Origin: an uncultured bacterium | GTDB taxonomy: Bacteria; Cyanobacteriota; Vampirovibrionia; Gastranaerophilales; Gastranaerophilaceae | DNA length: 35,339 nucleotides | Assembly: GCA_946636615.1 (NCBI GenBank) | Contig: CAMPBE010000013.1 | Span: forward strand, 1-35,339 | Direction: 5' to 3' | In this document: positions 1 through 9,660 of the stretch, in pieces | Numbering within the stretch: the stretch's first letter is position 1 | Layout: each line of letters begins with the position of its first letter | The notes under the pieces: model-generated | What the model was told of the DNA's origin: nothing | What the model saw: the letters and a program-made list of their open reading frames with translations, nothing else | Database searches by the model: none | Program-made: the position numbers and the translations under genes

Positions 1-1175
1 CAAATGTTTCAGAAGATGCATTGAGGCACTTGGATGAACGTGGTATTGTTCGTATCGGTGCAAGAGTTTATGCTGACGATATTTTGGTTGGAAAAGTTAC
101 ACCGAAAGGTGAATCAGAACATCCGCCTGAAGAAAAATTGTTGAGAGCTATCTTCGCTGAAAAAGCAAGAGATGTTAAAGATAATTCTTTAAGAGTTCCT
201 CACGGAGAAGGCGGCAGAGTTCTCGATGTTAAGGTATTTGACAGAGAAAAAGGTGACGAATTGCCACCGGGTGCAAATACAGTAATAAGAGTTTACATTG
301 CTCAAAAACGTAAAGTATCTGTTGGTGATAAACTTTCAGGTCGTCACGGTAACAAAGGTATAGTATCTCGTATCTTGCCTAAAGAAGATATGCCATTCTT
401 GCCAGATGGTACTCCTGTAGATATCGTATTAAATCCGCTGGGTGTTCCTTCTCGTATGAATGTTGGTCAGACTTACGAATTGCTGCTAGGTTTGGCTGCA
501 TACTTAAGTGGAAACTACTATGAAGCTCCTTCTTTCGATGAAAGATACGGTGACAACCAATCTGAAAAAGCAACTAAAGAAGAATTAATTAAAGGTATTA
601 AGGCTTCGGGTTGCGATTGGGTAAACGAAGATGGTAAGGTAAGATTGATAGACGGCAGAACCGGTGAACCGTTTGATGAACCTGTTGCAGTTGGTCTTTC
701 TTATATATTGAAACTTGTTCACCTTGTAGATGATAAAATTCACGCAAGATCTACAGGTCCATATTCATTGGTAACTCAACAGCCTTTGGGTGGTAAAGCT
801 CAATTCGGCGGTCAGAGATTCGGTGAAATGGAAGTTTGGGCATTAGAAGCATACGGTGCTGCTTATACTCTGCAAGAAATGTTAACTATCAAATCAGATG
901 ATGTTAACGGACGTAACAGAGCATATGAAGCAATCGTTAAAGGCGATAATATTCCAAGACCTGGTATTCCTGAATCATTCAAGGTACTTGTAAGAGAATT
1001 GCAAAGTATCGGTTTGGATATCACGGTTGCGAAGAAAGACGGTGCGGAAGTGGATTTGATGACTGATATGGACGATTTGAGAAAATCTGCTCCAAGAAGA
1101 GTTCTGTCAGATATGGATTCAGAACTTCTGAACATCAATTTCTTTGAAACACCGACTACATTTGGCGATATTTAA
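1..1175 (+). CDS. rpoB: RNA polymerase beta subunit, C-terminal part (5' truncated by window edge)
   Basis: This is the C-terminal third of the beta subunit of RNA polymerase. The open frame runs in from the window edge (first full codon at base 3), so the true start lies outside. Visible family motifs are [33 protein letters not shown], and near the end [24 protein letters not shown], which contribute to the active-site region and the beta/beta-prime interface. It ends 54 bases before rpoC1 on the same strand, the normal rpoB-rpoC order, so the two are almost certainly co-transcribed. A perfect hairpin lies in the gap. Nothing about the visible part is unusual. Confidence 0.97.
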   Translation, partial: NVSEDALRHLDERGIVRIGARVYADDILVGKVTPKGESEHPPEEKLLRAIFAEKARDVKDNSLRVPHGEGGRVLDVKVFDREKGDELPPGANTVIRVYIAQKRKVSVGDKLSGRHGNKGIVSRILPKEDMPFLPDGTPVDIVLNPLGVPSRMNVGQTYELLLGLAAYLSGNYYEAPSFDERYGDNQSEKATKEELIKGIKASGCDWVNEDGKVRLIDGRTGEPFDEPVAVGLSYILKLVHLVDDKIHARSTGPYSLVTQQPLGGKAQFGGQRFGEMEVWALEAYGAAYTLQEMLTIKSDDVNGRNRAYEAIVKGDNIPRPGIPESFKVLVRELQSIGLDITVAKKDGAEVDLMTDMDDLRKSAPRRVLSDMDSELLNINFFETPTTFGDI

Positions 1176-1184
1176 TAATATAAA

Positions 1185-1206
1185 GGCAAGAGGTTTACCT
1201 CTTGCC
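1185..1206 (+). promoter_or_regulatory. Hairpin in the rpoB-rpoC1 gap
   Basis: A perfect 9-bp inverted repeat (GGCAAGAGG / CCTCTTGCC, 4-base loop) fills the space between rpoB and rpoC1. Adenines, not a T-run, follow it, so it does not look like an intrinsic terminator. It ends 23 bases before the rpoC1 ATG, just upstream of the AAAGGAG ribosome binding site. A role in RNA processing or in setting rpoC1 translation is possible but is inference. Confidence 0.6.
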
Positions 1207-1229
1207 GATAAAAAAGGAGAATTACAGAA

Positions 1230-2939
1230 ATGTCAACAAGCATAGATTATTTTGACTATATACGAATTAGTATCGCGTCGCCTGAAAGGATTTTGAAATG
1301 GTCATACGGCGAAGTTACTAAACCGGAAACAATTAACTACCGTACATTGAAACCGGAACGAGATGGTTTATTCTGTGAAAGAATTTTTGGACCATCAAAA
1401 GATTGGGAATGCTATTGCGGTAAATATAAAAGAGTAAGACACAAAGGTATTATCTGCGAACGATGCGGTGTAGAAGTTACAGACAGTAAAGTAAGACGTC
1501 AGAGAATGGGTCATATTAAACTTGCTGCCCCTGTTTCTCATATCTGGTTTTTGAAAGGTATTCCTTCATATTTAGGTTTACTTTTAGATATGACTTTGAA
1601 AGATCTTGAACAAGTAATTTATTTCAACAGTTATGTTGTTCTTGATCCTGCAGATAGCGAATTTAAAAAGCTTCAGTTATTAACAGAAGAAGAATATGAT
1701 GATTATATGGCAGAGCACGAAGAGTCTGAACTTAGAGTAGGTATCGGTGCTGAAGCTATTAAAGAACTTCTTTCTGAAGTAAATACAAAACAATTGGCTG
1801 AAGAAATTAGAGCAGAACTTGCTGATGGTGTAAATTCTGTTCAAAAGAAAAGTAAATTAATTAAACGTTTAAGATTACTTGATTCTTTAATTTCGTCAGA
1901 AACTGATCCAACTTGGATGATTATGGATGTGCTTCCTGTTACACCACCTGATTTGAGACCTATGGTTCAATTGGATGGTGGCCGTTTTGCAACTTCTGAT
2001 TTGAATGATTTGTACAGACGTGTAATTAACAGAAACAACCGTTTGCAAAGATTGTTGGAAATGGGTGCTCCTGAAATTATCGTAAGAAACGAAAAAAGAA
2101 TGTTGCAAGAAGCTGTTGATGCTTTGATTGACAACGGTCGTAGAGGTAGAACTGTTGTTGGTCCAAATAACAGAGCTCTTAAATCATTATCAAATATTAT
2201 TGAAGGTAAACAAGGTCGTTTCCGTCAAAACTTGTTAGGTAAACGTGTTGACTACTCCGGTCGTTCAGTTATCGTTGTAGGTCCTCAATTAAAATTGAAT
2301 CAATGTGGTTTGCCAAAAGAAATGGCTATCGAATTGTTTAAACCTTTTGTAGTTAATAAATTGATTGAACGTGGATATGTTCAAAATATAAAATCAGCAA
2401 AGAAAAAGATTGAAAGATCTGACGCAGTTGTATGGGATATCTTAGAGGAGGTAATTGAAGGACATCCTGTTCTATTGAACCGTGCCCCAACTCTTCACAG
2501 ATTAGGTATTCAAGCATTTGAACCGAAATTGGTAGAAGGACGTGCTATTCAACTTCATCCGTTAGTATGTACAGCTTTCAACGCTGACTTTGACGGTGAC
2601 CAGATGGCTGTTCACGTTCCACTTTCAATTGAAGCTCAAACCGAAGCAAGAATGTTAATGTTGGCTACTAACAACATTCTAGCTCCTGCTACAGGTAAAC
2701 CAATCATTACTCCTACTCAGGATATGGTCTTGGGTATGTATTACTTGACTATCTTGAAAAATCCGGAAATGGAGCCAAAAGGTTATTTCTACAACTTCCA
2801 AGATGCTATTTCAGCTCTTGAAGTAGGTGTAATTGATTTGCACGACAAAATCGTTGTTAGAGATGAACACGGTGACAGAATTGAAACTACAGCCGGAAGA
2901 ATAATCTTCAACGAAGCTGTAAGAAACGCACTTGCATAA
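1230..2939 (+). CDS. rpoC1: RNA polymerase beta-prime, N-terminal subunit (gamma)
   Basis: RpoC1 is the N-terminal piece of the split beta-prime subunit and carries the catalytic centre. The first zinc site is visible as C61, C63, C76 and C79 (CYCG...CERCG). The Mg-binding aspartate motif NADFDGD is at about 451-457, and [16 protein letters not shown] and [16 protein letters not shown] are both present. The start is supported by AAAAAAGGAG eleven bases upstream. At 569 aa it is somewhat shorter than photosynthetic cyanobacterial RpoC1 (about 620). It stops cleanly with TAA, and RpoC2 resumes with the next family segment, so this is a true gene split, not a frameshift. A split rpoC is a hallmark of Cyanobacteria, their non-photosynthetic sisters and plastids. 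Confidence 0.97.
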   Translation: MSTSIDYFDYIRISIASPERILKWSYGEVTKPETINYRTLKPERDGLFCERIFGPSKDWECYCGKYKRVRHKGIICERCGVEVTDSKVRRQRMGHIKLAAPVSHIWFLKGIPSYLGLLLDMTLKDLEQVIYFNSYVVLDPADSEFKKLQLLTEEEYDDYMAEHEESELRVGIGAEAIKELLSEVNTKQLAEEIRAELADGVNSVQKKSKLIKRLRLLDSLISSETDPTWMIMDVLPVTPPDLRPMVQLDGGRFATSDLNDLYRRVINRNNRLQRLLEMGAPEIIVRNEKRMLQEAVDALIDNGRRGRTVVGPNNRALKSLSNIIEGKQGRFRQNLLGKRVDYSGRSVIVVGPQLKLNQCGLPKEMAIELFKPFVVNKLIERGYVQNIKSAKKKIERSDAVVWDILEEVIEGHPVLLNRAPTLHRLGIQAFEPKLVEGRAIQLHPLVCTAFNADFDGDQMAVHVPLSIEAQTEARMLMLATNNILAPATGKPIITPTQDMVLGMYYLTILKNPEMEPKGYFYNFQDAISALEVGVIDLHDKIVVRDEHGDRIETTAGRIIFNEAVRNALA

Positions 2940-3123
2940 TGTTCTTTAAAACAAAGCAGGTGCGAAGAGGACAAGTTCCTCAGTGCTCGAAAAAAATAAT
3001 CAAAATACCTCGAGTGCGTTAATTATTAAAAGCCGCTAATAAAAATATATTATAGATTATAGAAAATTTATAAAAGGCGGTACTACGAAAATCGTAAGCT
3101 ATAATAAAAAAAGGAAAATATAA
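2940..3123 (+). other. 184-base spacer between rpoC1 and rpoC2 with small hairpins
   Basis: I see no coding frame here. Three short inverted repeats are visible: GAGGA/TCCTC (2967-2981), GTGCTCG/CGAGTGC with two G-T pairs (2983-3017), and TACGA/TCGTA (3084-3096). None has a following T-run, so none looks like a terminator. The last 15 bases hold the rpoC2 ribosome binding site (AAAAAGGAAAATATAA). The spacer is long for two subunits needed in equal amounts. Confidence 0.5.
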
Positions 3124-6100
3124 ATGGAAACATTACATGCACATGGTAAAAAAACTGTAGATTTCATTAACAAGCAAATGGACAAAAAAGGTTTGAACAA
3201 TTTGCTTGCTCAAATGTATCTGGAGTTTGGCGGAGCAAAAACCGCAGAATTGGCTAACAGCCTAAAAAACCTTGGCTACAGATATGCAACCAAATCCGGT
3301 ACAACTATTTCTATCGCTGATTTGCAAGTTCCTGAAGCTAAGAAAGAAATGTTGAAAGATGCTGAAAAAGAAATTGAAAAATCAACAAACAGATATTTAA
3401 AAGGTGAAATTACCGAAGTTGAAAGATACACAAAAGTTATTGACACTTGGTCTGAAACGACAGCTAAACTGACAGCATCGGTTGTTGAAAATTTTGACAG
3501 ATTGAACCCTGTATATATGATGGCATTCTCTGGTGCGAGAGGTAACTTATCTCAGGTATCACAGTTGGTTGGTATGAGAGGTTTGATGGCTGATGCGCAA
3601 GGTCAAATTATCGACTTGCCGATTAAGTCAAACTTTAAAGAAGGCTTATCCGTTACAGAATACATCATTTCATCTTATGGTGCAAGAAAAGGGTTAGTAG
3701 ATACAGCATTAAAAACAGCAGACTCTGGTTATTTAACAAGACGTTTGGTTGACGTTGCTCAAGATGTTATTATTCGTGCTGATGATTGTCATACTGATAA
3801 ATATATCAATATGAAACCTATTACAGACGGTGATAATGTTATTGTTCCGTTGATTGACAGATTATTAGGCAGAACTATTGCTGAAGATATTAAAGATACT
3901 GATGGTACGGTTCTTGTCTCTGCAGGAACTACAATGAACAGAAGCGATGTCAAAAAAGTTGCACACTTGAACTTACAAGAATTAAAAGTTCGTTCAGGTT
4001 TGACTTGCGGACTTGAATACGGTATTTGCCAAAAATGTTACGGTTGGGCAATGACAACTCAAAAACTTGTTGATATCGGTGAAGCTATCGGTATTATTGC
4101 TGCTCAGTCAATCGGTGAACCTGGTACTCAGTTGACAATGAGAACATTCCACACAGGCGGTGCGGTTGGCGTTAAAGATGCAATAAAAGAAGTTATTGCA
4201 AATATTGACGGTGAAGTTGTTTCTACAGTAAAAACAAGAGAATTGAGAACACGTCACGGTGATGTTGTTAATATTTCAAATTACGAAACTGATATTGAGA
4301 TTAAAGGTGCTAAGAAAACTGAGAAATATCATATTCCTGCGGGTTCTACAGTATTCTTTACTAACGGTATGAAAGTTAAAAAAGGCTTTAAATTAGCTCA
4401 ATACGAACCTGCATCTCAAGGGTCTTCTTCTCGTTTGACTGAAAAAGCTACAAAGGATATTACATCTGATTTGTCAGGTGAAGTATTATTTGAAGATTTT
4501 GTTGCAGATGAAAAGAAAGACAGACAAGGCAACATTTCAAGAACAACAAATAAACAAGGTATTATTTGGGTTCTTGGTGGTGATGTATACAACCTTCCTG
4601 GCGGTTCAAAAGTTCTTGTTAAAGATGGTCAAAAAGTTAAAGAAGGTGAAAAACTTGCAGAAACATTGACTATCTGCGAACATGGCGGTGAAGTCCGTTT
4701 TGGTGAAGATTTAGCTATTGAAGATGTTAAATTTGAGGGTAAAAATATTAAGAAGATTGTTCAAGGTAAAGAATTGACAATTGTTATTGCTTCTTTGCAG
4801 CCCGAAAATGCTTCATTTGAACAAACTAAGAAAGAACAAATCTGGACAGTTAATAAAACAGGTGAAAAATATATTGTTAAGGCTCCTGTAGATACTACAG
4901 TTGAAAACGGTATGATTATTGCCGAACTTGTCGATGATGAATGTGCAGTTACATCTTCAGGTGAAATCAGATATGTTGATGTTGAGGTTGATGAAAATCA
5001 AATTATTACAAAACCGGGTAAAGTTGTATTTATTCCGGAAGAAGTTCATCAAATCAACAAAGATTCAACTTTAAAAATGGTAGATAACGGAACAAAAGTT
5101 ACTGCCGGAACTGAGGTTGTAAAGGATATATACTGTCATATTGACGGTATTGTTGAATTTAAAGAATACAATGATGTAATTCACGAAATTACGATTCGTC
5201 CGGGAGAAATTCATTCGTTACCGAGCGTTTCTGAATTAAAAGTAGACGAGGGTGAAGTTGTCAAGAAGGGTACTATAATTGCTGATGGTATAAAAGCTAA
5301 AGAAACTTCTATCGTTACAATTATGGATTCATCAATGGATGATTTGGATATTGATGATTTGGATGAAGAATTAGATGGCGGTTTGTCATTAGATGAAGAT
5401 TCTATTTCAAATCAACCAATTCAAATCCTTGTAAGACCTGTTCAAGTATTGGATGTTGAACAAAAGAATGTTTCAATTAAATTTAATACTTCAGACAGCT
5501 TGATTGATATTGTGCCTGTTACTCAGTTGCAATATAAAGATGGTGCAAGGGTTAGAAATCTTGATGGCTCAACAATTACAAGAACAAGTTTAGTTCTTCA
5601 AATGCAAGGTTATCTGTCACACTTAAAAGGTATGGTTGAATTGGATAGCAAGAATGCTTTGAGGATAGTTGTTCTTGAAAACTTAATTGTTCGTCGTGAA
5701 TTTGAAGGCAATTCTAAATTGATGTCTTCTTTGCAAACTGAATTATTAGTAAAAGACGGTCAAACAATTGATCCAAAGACACCTGTTGCAAAAACTCAGG
5801 TTTTGGCAATTAACGATGGTGTTGCATCTATAAAGAGTGATGATGAAGATGCAAGAAGATTATTGTTAACAAGTTCTACTTATGAAACTGTAGTTCCTAT
5901 AAAAGGAAAAGCAAAAGTTAAAAAAGGAGAATTTGTAAGACTTGATTCAGTGTTAGCTGATAGTGACGAAAAATCAACAGTATCAGGTATGGTAACAGCT
6001 GTTAATAAAGGTGAAATTACAATTAGAAACGGTCGTCCATACTTGATTAGTCCGGGTACTATGTTGCAGGTTGATGCCGGAGCATTGGTTCTACGTGGTG

Positions 6101-6978
6101 ATAACATTGCGACTTTGGTATTTGAAAGACAAAAAACAGGCGATATCGTTCAAGGTCTTCCGAGGGTTGAAGAACTTCTTGAAGGTCGTAAACCAAAGGA
6201 CTGCGCTATCTTAGCCGAAGAAGACGGTGTTGCTGAAATTGTTACAGATGAAGATTTACCGAGACTTTATCTTGTAAATGATAATGGCAGAACTGAAATC
6301 AAATACGCAATTGATGCTAATATCATTGTTCAAAACAATCAAAAGATTACAAAAGGTCAGCCTTTAACAAGCGGTCCTTTGAATCCACATGATATTATCA
6401 GACTTTGCGGACCTGAAGCAGCTCAACAATACCTTGTGGATGAGGTACAAAGAGTATATCGTTCTCAAGGTGTAGAAATTGCTGATAAACACGTTGAAAT
6501 CATCGTAAGACAAATGACTAAAAAAGTTAAAATTGTTGATGCTGGTGATACAACATTGTTACCTGGCGAACTTGTTGAAATGCAAACATTCGAAAAAGAA
6601 AACAAAGAAGCTGAAGAAAAAGGTGTAGCTCCTGCAACTTGTGAGTACATGTTGTTAGGTATCACAAAAGCTTCTTTGAATACAGAATCATTTATTTCAG
6701 CAGCGTCATTCCAGGAAACAACAAGAATTCTTACAGAAGCTGCAGTTGACGGTAAGAAAGACTTGTTAAGAGGCTTGAAAGAAAACGTAATTATTGGTCG
6801 TTTGATTCCTGCCGGAACAGGTTTCCATCACTTGTCAAATGCAAATGAAGAAAAGGAAAGAGAAGAAAGAAAACGCGCAGTTGCTCAAAGAAATCAAGCT
6901 CGTAAACCATCTGCAATTTTGGAAGAAATTGAAGGTATGTTTGGAGCTCCTGATTTTCAATTAGGCGATGAAGAATAA
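3124..6978 (+). CDS. rpoC2: RNA polymerase beta-prime, C-terminal subunit with large SI3 insertion
   Basis: RpoC2 completes beta-prime. Family segments in order are: FGGAKTAELANSLKNLGYRYAT near the N-terminus; ARGNLSQVSQLVGMRGLM at about 137-154; a second zinc site with a Cys near 222 and the TCGLEYGICQKCYGW cluster near 293-307; the trigger-loop MRTFHTGG near 339; and, much later, GLPRVEELLEGRKPKD near 1010. The roughly 640 residues between the last two are the trigger-loop insertion (SI3). It is built from repeated small beta domains (for example NLPGGSKVLVKDGQKVKEGE) and is characteristic of the cyanobacterial phylum. A very acidic stretch (MDDLDIDDLDEELDGG) sits near 735-750 inside it. 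The start has AAGGAAAATATAA upstream, and a strong terminator follows the stop. Confidence 0.96.
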   Translation: METLHAHGKKTVDFINKQMDKKGLNNLLAQMYLEFGGAKTAELANSLKNLGYRYATKSGTTISIADLQVPEAKKEMLKDAEKEIEKSTNRYLKGEITEVERYTKVIDTWSETTAKLTASVVENFDRLNPVYMMAFSGARGNLSQVSQLVGMRGLMADAQGQIIDLPIKSNFKEGLSVTEYIISSYGARKGLVDTALKTADSGYLTRRLVDVAQDVIIRADDCHTDKYINMKPITDGDNVIVPLIDRLLGRTIAEDIKDTDGTVLVSAGTTMNRSDVKKVAHLNLQELKVRSGLTCGLEYGICQKCYGWAMTTQKLVDIGEAIGIIAAQSIGEPGTQLTMRTFHTGGAVGVKDAIKEVIANIDGEVVSTVKTRELRTRHGDVVNISNYETDIEIKGAKKTEKYHIPAGSTVFFTNGMKVKKGFKLAQYEPASQGSSSRLTEKATKDITSDLSGEVLFEDFVADEKKDRQGNISRTTNKQGIIWVLGGDVYNLPGGSKVLVKDGQKVKEGEKLAETLTICEHGGEVRFGEDLAIEDVKFEGKNIKKIVQGKELTIVIASLQPENASFEQTKKEQIWTVNKTGEKYIVKAPVDTTVENGMIIAELVDDECAVTSSGEIRYVDVEVDENQIITKPGKVVFIPEEVHQINKDSTLKMVDNGTKVTAGTEVVKDIYCHIDGIVEFKEYNDVIHEITIRPGEIHSLPSVSELKVDEGEVVKKGTIIADGIKAKETSIVTIMDSSMDDLDIDDLDEELDGGLSLDEDSISNQPIQILVRPVQVLDVEQKNVSIKFNTSDSLIDIVPVTQLQYKDGARVRNLDGSTITRTSLVLQMQGYLSHLKGMVELDSKNALRIVVLENLIVRREFEGNSKLMSSLQTELLVKDGQTIDPKTPVAKTQVLAINDGVASIKSDDEDARRLLLTSSTYETVVPIKGKAKVKKGEFVRLDSVLADSDEKSTVSGMVTAVNKGEITIRNGRPYLISPGTMLQVDAGALVLRGDNIATLVFERQKTGDIVQGLPRVEELLEGRKPKDCAILAEEDGVAEIVTDEDLPRLYLVNDNGRTEIKYAIDANIIVQNNQKITKGQPLTSGPLNPHDIIRLCGPEAAQQYLVDEVQRVYRSQGVEIADKHVEIIVRQMTKKVKIVDAGDTTLLPGELVEMQTFEKENKEAEEKGVAPATCEYMLLGITKASLNTESFISAASFQETTRILTEAAVDGKKDLLRGLKENVIIGRLIPAGTGFHHLSNANEEKEREERKRAVAQRNQARKPSAILEEIEGMFGAPDFQLGDEE

Positions 6979-6993
6979 TTTCTTTATAAATAT

Positions 6994-7029
6994 AAAGGAC
7001 AGTCAATATGATGACTGTCCTTTTTTTTT
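6994..7029 (+). terminator. Intrinsic terminator of the rpoB-rpoC1-rpoC2 operon
   Basis: The stem AAAGGACAGTCA / TGACTGTCC(TTT), with a 6-base loop (7006-7011), is followed by nine T residues. It begins 16 bases after the rpoC2 stop. Confidence 0.93.
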
Positions 7030-7033
7030 GTGC

Positions 7034-7063
7034 AAAAAAAACCGCTTTCTTTATGAAAACGGT
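7034..7063 (-). terminator. Intrinsic terminator for the small reverse gene
   Basis: Read on the reverse strand, the stem ACCGTTTTC / GAAAGCGGT (one G-T pair, 5-base loop) is followed by eight T residues. It lies downstream of the 54-aa reverse gene and back to back with the rpoC2 terminator. This supports that small gene being transcribed. Confidence 0.85.
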
Positions 7064-7105
7064 GAAAAATTTGTAGGGGAAAAATTAAATTGGAGTTAAA
7101 TATAA

Positions 7106-7270
7106 TTAGATTAAATGTAATGCCTGTTTATTTGCCATTGCAATAAAACTCATCTGCTCTAGCAACATTTCCGAACGGTCTTCATATGGTTGATTATTAT
7201 TTACTGTAACCTGATTGTCGTAAATATTTTTCAATTTGTCGTCAATTTTTGTCAAATTTGCAACAGCCAT
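7106..7270 (-). CDS. Small protein of 54 aa, function unknown
   Basis: A short reverse-strand frame encodes a 54-residue protein beginning MAVANLTKIDDKLKN and ending MANKQALHLI. Three things support it as a gene: a good ribosome binding site (AGAGAGGTTCAA before ATG), codon use like the neighbours, and its own intrinsic terminator 43 bases past the stop. It has no signal peptide or membrane segment and looks like a short soluble, mostly helical protein rich in Asn, Gln and Lys. It is transcribed divergently from the 724-aa membrane protein gene; the shared 158-base gap contains a perfect HLR1-type operator. I do not recognise the family. Confidence 0.7.
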   Translation of the reverse strand: MAVANLTKIDDKLKNIYDNQVTVNNNQPYEDRSEMLLEQMSFIAMANKQALHLI

Positions 7271-7352
7271 TTGAACCTCTCTTCTTATTAGTTATCTCTT
7301 ATGTATATATAAAGTATATACAAATTTTTAAATTTCACTTTTTAAATATCTT

Positions 7353-7370
7353 GTTACATTTCTTTACAAT
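7353..7370 (+). promoter_or_regulatory. HLR1-type operator (RpaB-like response regulator site)
   Basis: GTTACATT-TC-TTTACAAT is a perfect match to the cyanobacterial HLR1 consensus: two direct KTTACAWW repeats two bases apart, bound by the OmpR-family regulator RpaB. It lies 58 bases before the ATG at 7429 and 82 bases before the divergent small gene. That RpaB or a homologue binds it here is inference. Confidence 0.55.
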
Positions 7371-7428
7371 GTTTTTTAAAAGTCAATTTATTAGAACGAA
7401 ATGTTTTTATATTTATATAGGGGAAACT

Positions 7429-9603
7429 ATGCTCGACAATAATGTCAACAAAAATCAGCAACAAATAGCTTATCAAGCAATGCAATCTGGAATGCCTGAT
7501 CAAAATTCGGTTCCAATGGAGGCTGGCATTCAAGCTAATCCGGAATTACTTAAGGAAGAAATTCAGGATACTTATGTTGCAAATAGAGTGTCATCAACAA
7601 CAGATGACCCTAAAGCAATGCTTTATACGGCAGGAATAGCTGTTCCTACTTGGTTTGCAATTTCTCAAGGAATGGATGTTTATGCAAAACATTCTCGTGG
7701 TGATTATGAAAAAACTGTTCATGGGAAAATAGGACAATTTGGGGACAGAGTTTCAAACTATATTTCTAACAGTTCTTTTGGAAAATCAAGTTTTGCTAAT
7801 TATTTAAGAAATACATATTCATCATTTAAAGGTTTTATAAAAAATAAAGTAGTTGCTAATTCTCGTATTTTAAAAGCATTTGCTTATACTCCTTCTAAAC
7901 CGGAACTTGATATGGTTAAAGGCCAAGCTGAGGGTGGGGTTGGTTTTGTTGGTTTTGATTGTCATCAGCACAATGAAGAATTTGTAAAGCCTTTGAAAGA
8001 TATTAAAAATCTGGGCTGCTATGGTGGTACTTCTGCAGATATAAGTAAATATGAAACTTTATTAAAAAATGCAACAACTAATGAAGCAAAAATGGAAATT
8101 ATGCAGAATGCAGAATTCGAAATTCTAAGAAAAAATCAAGTTAATAATCCGGGTCTTATATCTTTAGATGAGTTTAAAGCTTTATCAAATGAAGCTAAAA
8201 CAAAGCTTTTGCAAGACATAAAAGCAAGAGAATGGGGATATAGAGATTTTTCACATTTAGAACAAGTCGGAAAGAATATGTCAGACCATCTTGATGATGT
8301 TATAAGAGCTGCCAAAAAAGCAAATCCAAAGATGTATGCTTTGATGACCGGTGTGGCAGGCGGTATAAAACATAAATTGTTTGGTCGTGATGTTTATGCT
8401 TCTGAAACATTAAATAAAATGGCAGCATTTGCAGGTGATACAAATAATCCAAAAATTCGACAAGCTCTTATTGATGCCGGTATGGATAAAAAAGTTGCAA
8501 AAACGGCTTTAGGTAAGTGGCTGACAAAATATACAAATTTGCTTATGGAAGGCGCTACAAACAGAGTTGCAGGAGGTAAACTTGTGGCAATTGCGCAGGC
8601 TGCATATTTGGCTGATGTAATTTATAAGTCAGCAAAGGCTGAAGGTGGCATAGGTGAAAAGGCTAAATCATTTGCTGAAAGATTTACAGAAATGGTTGCT
8701 TTCTTCGTTTGTATGCCGCTGGCAATTCAATTAATGCACAAAATTGGTGGTTTGCAGTATGCGGGTATGACTCCTGAACAAGTTGCAAAATATAGAGAAC
8801 ACTTAAAGATTCATAATGAAAGAGCAATGAAAGGTGGATTTTTAAGTAAGGATGCTTGGAAAGCAAGCCGTGATAATTTGAGAAATGAATTAAAAGCAGG
8901 AGTTAAAAATCCATTTACTAATCTTTGTAAGCGAATTGGCAGGATTGTGTCTGTCGGCTTAGAACAGATTAGACCTTATGATGCAAAAGATATTGCTGAT
9001 GTTGCAAAAGACGGAACTAAGACTTATAGAAGTGGTATTATGAGTAAAGTTAGAGATTTATTCAGACATCCTAAGTTTGGCTTGAAGCAAATGGCAGGTT
9101 ATCCTATGAGAATAGCTTTGGGTATGTTTATTTTGCTTCCAATGTTTAATAAAATAGCAGTAAAAGGCTCGCATTTGATATTTGGCAAACCTAAAAATTC
9201 TGTTCTTGATGAAGGAAAAGAAGAAGACAAGCAAGTACAAAGTCAGACTCAAATTCCTCCTCAACTGTTAAATCCAAATCAACAAGTTCAGCAAACATCT
9301 AAGACAACTCAGGCTGTTCAGCATAATTATGCTCAAAATAATGGTCAGGACAAAAGCCAAACAAACTTGTTGAACAAATATAAGAACCCTCAAGGTTATC
9401 ATAATACACAAACTACAACAACAACTTCGACAACGACTGTAAATCAAGCTAATACAGAGTCTCAGGAACCTGTAAGAACTTATGTTCCATCTCCGGTTGG
9501 TGTTGTATTGAATGGCAAGGAAGATTTATCGGCTGCTGATGCTGCTATGAAAAGGGCTGATTTTGCTGAACAGCAAGCGCTGCAAGCATTAAAAATGAAT
9601 TAA
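7429..9603 (+). CDS. Large membrane-associated protein, function unknown (724 aa)
   Basis: I do not recognise this protein. I place the start at ATG 7429, behind TATAGGGGAAACT. The frame stays open further upstream, but that would pass through the promoter and operator. The N-terminus is Gln/Asn-rich. Hydrophobic segments lie near 64-80, 422-442 and 555-577, so it is probably anchored at the membrane; the regions between are charged and helical. Residues about 600-685 form a low-complexity Gln/Thr/Asn-rich stretch with a run of threonines. The last 45 residues return to ordinary composition (VPSPVGVVLNGKED...). The architecture suggests a surface or envelope-associated protein specific to the lineage, but no enzymatic motif is visible. 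The next gene, 57 bases on, is another membrane protein and may be co-transcribed. Confidence 0.85.
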   Translation: MLDNNVNKNQQQIAYQAMQSGMPDQNSVPMEAGIQANPELLKEEIQDTYVANRVSSTTDDPKAMLYTAGIAVPTWFAISQGMDVYAKHSRGDYEKTVHGKIGQFGDRVSNYISNSSFGKSSFANYLRNTYSSFKGFIKNKVVANSRILKAFAYTPSKPELDMVKGQAEGGVGFVGFDCHQHNEEFVKPLKDIKNLGCYGGTSADISKYETLLKNATTNEAKMEIMQNAEFEILRKNQVNNPGLISLDEFKALSNEAKTKLLQDIKAREWGYRDFSHLEQVGKNMSDHLDDVIRAAKKANPKMYALMTGVAGGIKHKLFGRDVYASETLNKMAAFAGDTNNPKIRQALIDAGMDKKVAKTALGKWLTKYTNLLMEGATNRVAGGKLVAIAQAAYLADVIYKSAKAEGGIGEKAKSFAERFTEMVAFFVCMPLAIQLMHKIGGLQYAGMTPEQVAKYREHLKIHNERAMKGGFLSKDAWKASRDNLRNELKAGVKNPFTNLCKRIGRIVSVGLEQIRPYDAKDIADVAKDGTKTYRSGIMSKVRDLFRHPKFGLKQMAGYPMRIALGMFILLPMFNKIAVKGSHLIFGKPKNSVLDEGKEEDKQVQSQTQIPPQLLNPNQQVQQTSKTTQAVQHNYAQNNGQDKSQTNLLNKYKNPQGYHNTQTTTTTSTTTVNQANTESQEPVRTYVPSPVGVVLNGKEDLSAADAAMKRADFAEQQALQALKMN

Positions 9604-9660
9604 TTTAATTGTGTTGCCTAATTTTTCCATGACATGATAGTATGTTATAGGAGGATTAGC

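Noticed and set aside
1185-1206. Transcription terminator between rpoB and rpoC1
   Set aside because: The stem is perfect but adenines, not thymines, follow, and termination here would cut off essential rpoC1.
2920-3140. Frameshift or assembly error splitting rpoC
   Set aside because: Both genes have proper stop, start and ribosome binding site, and the break point matches the normal cyanobacterial split.
7249-7428. 60-codon N-terminal extension of the 724-aa protein
   Set aside because: It would translate the HLR1 box and AT-rich promoter region, has no ribosome binding site, and a good site precedes ATG 7429.
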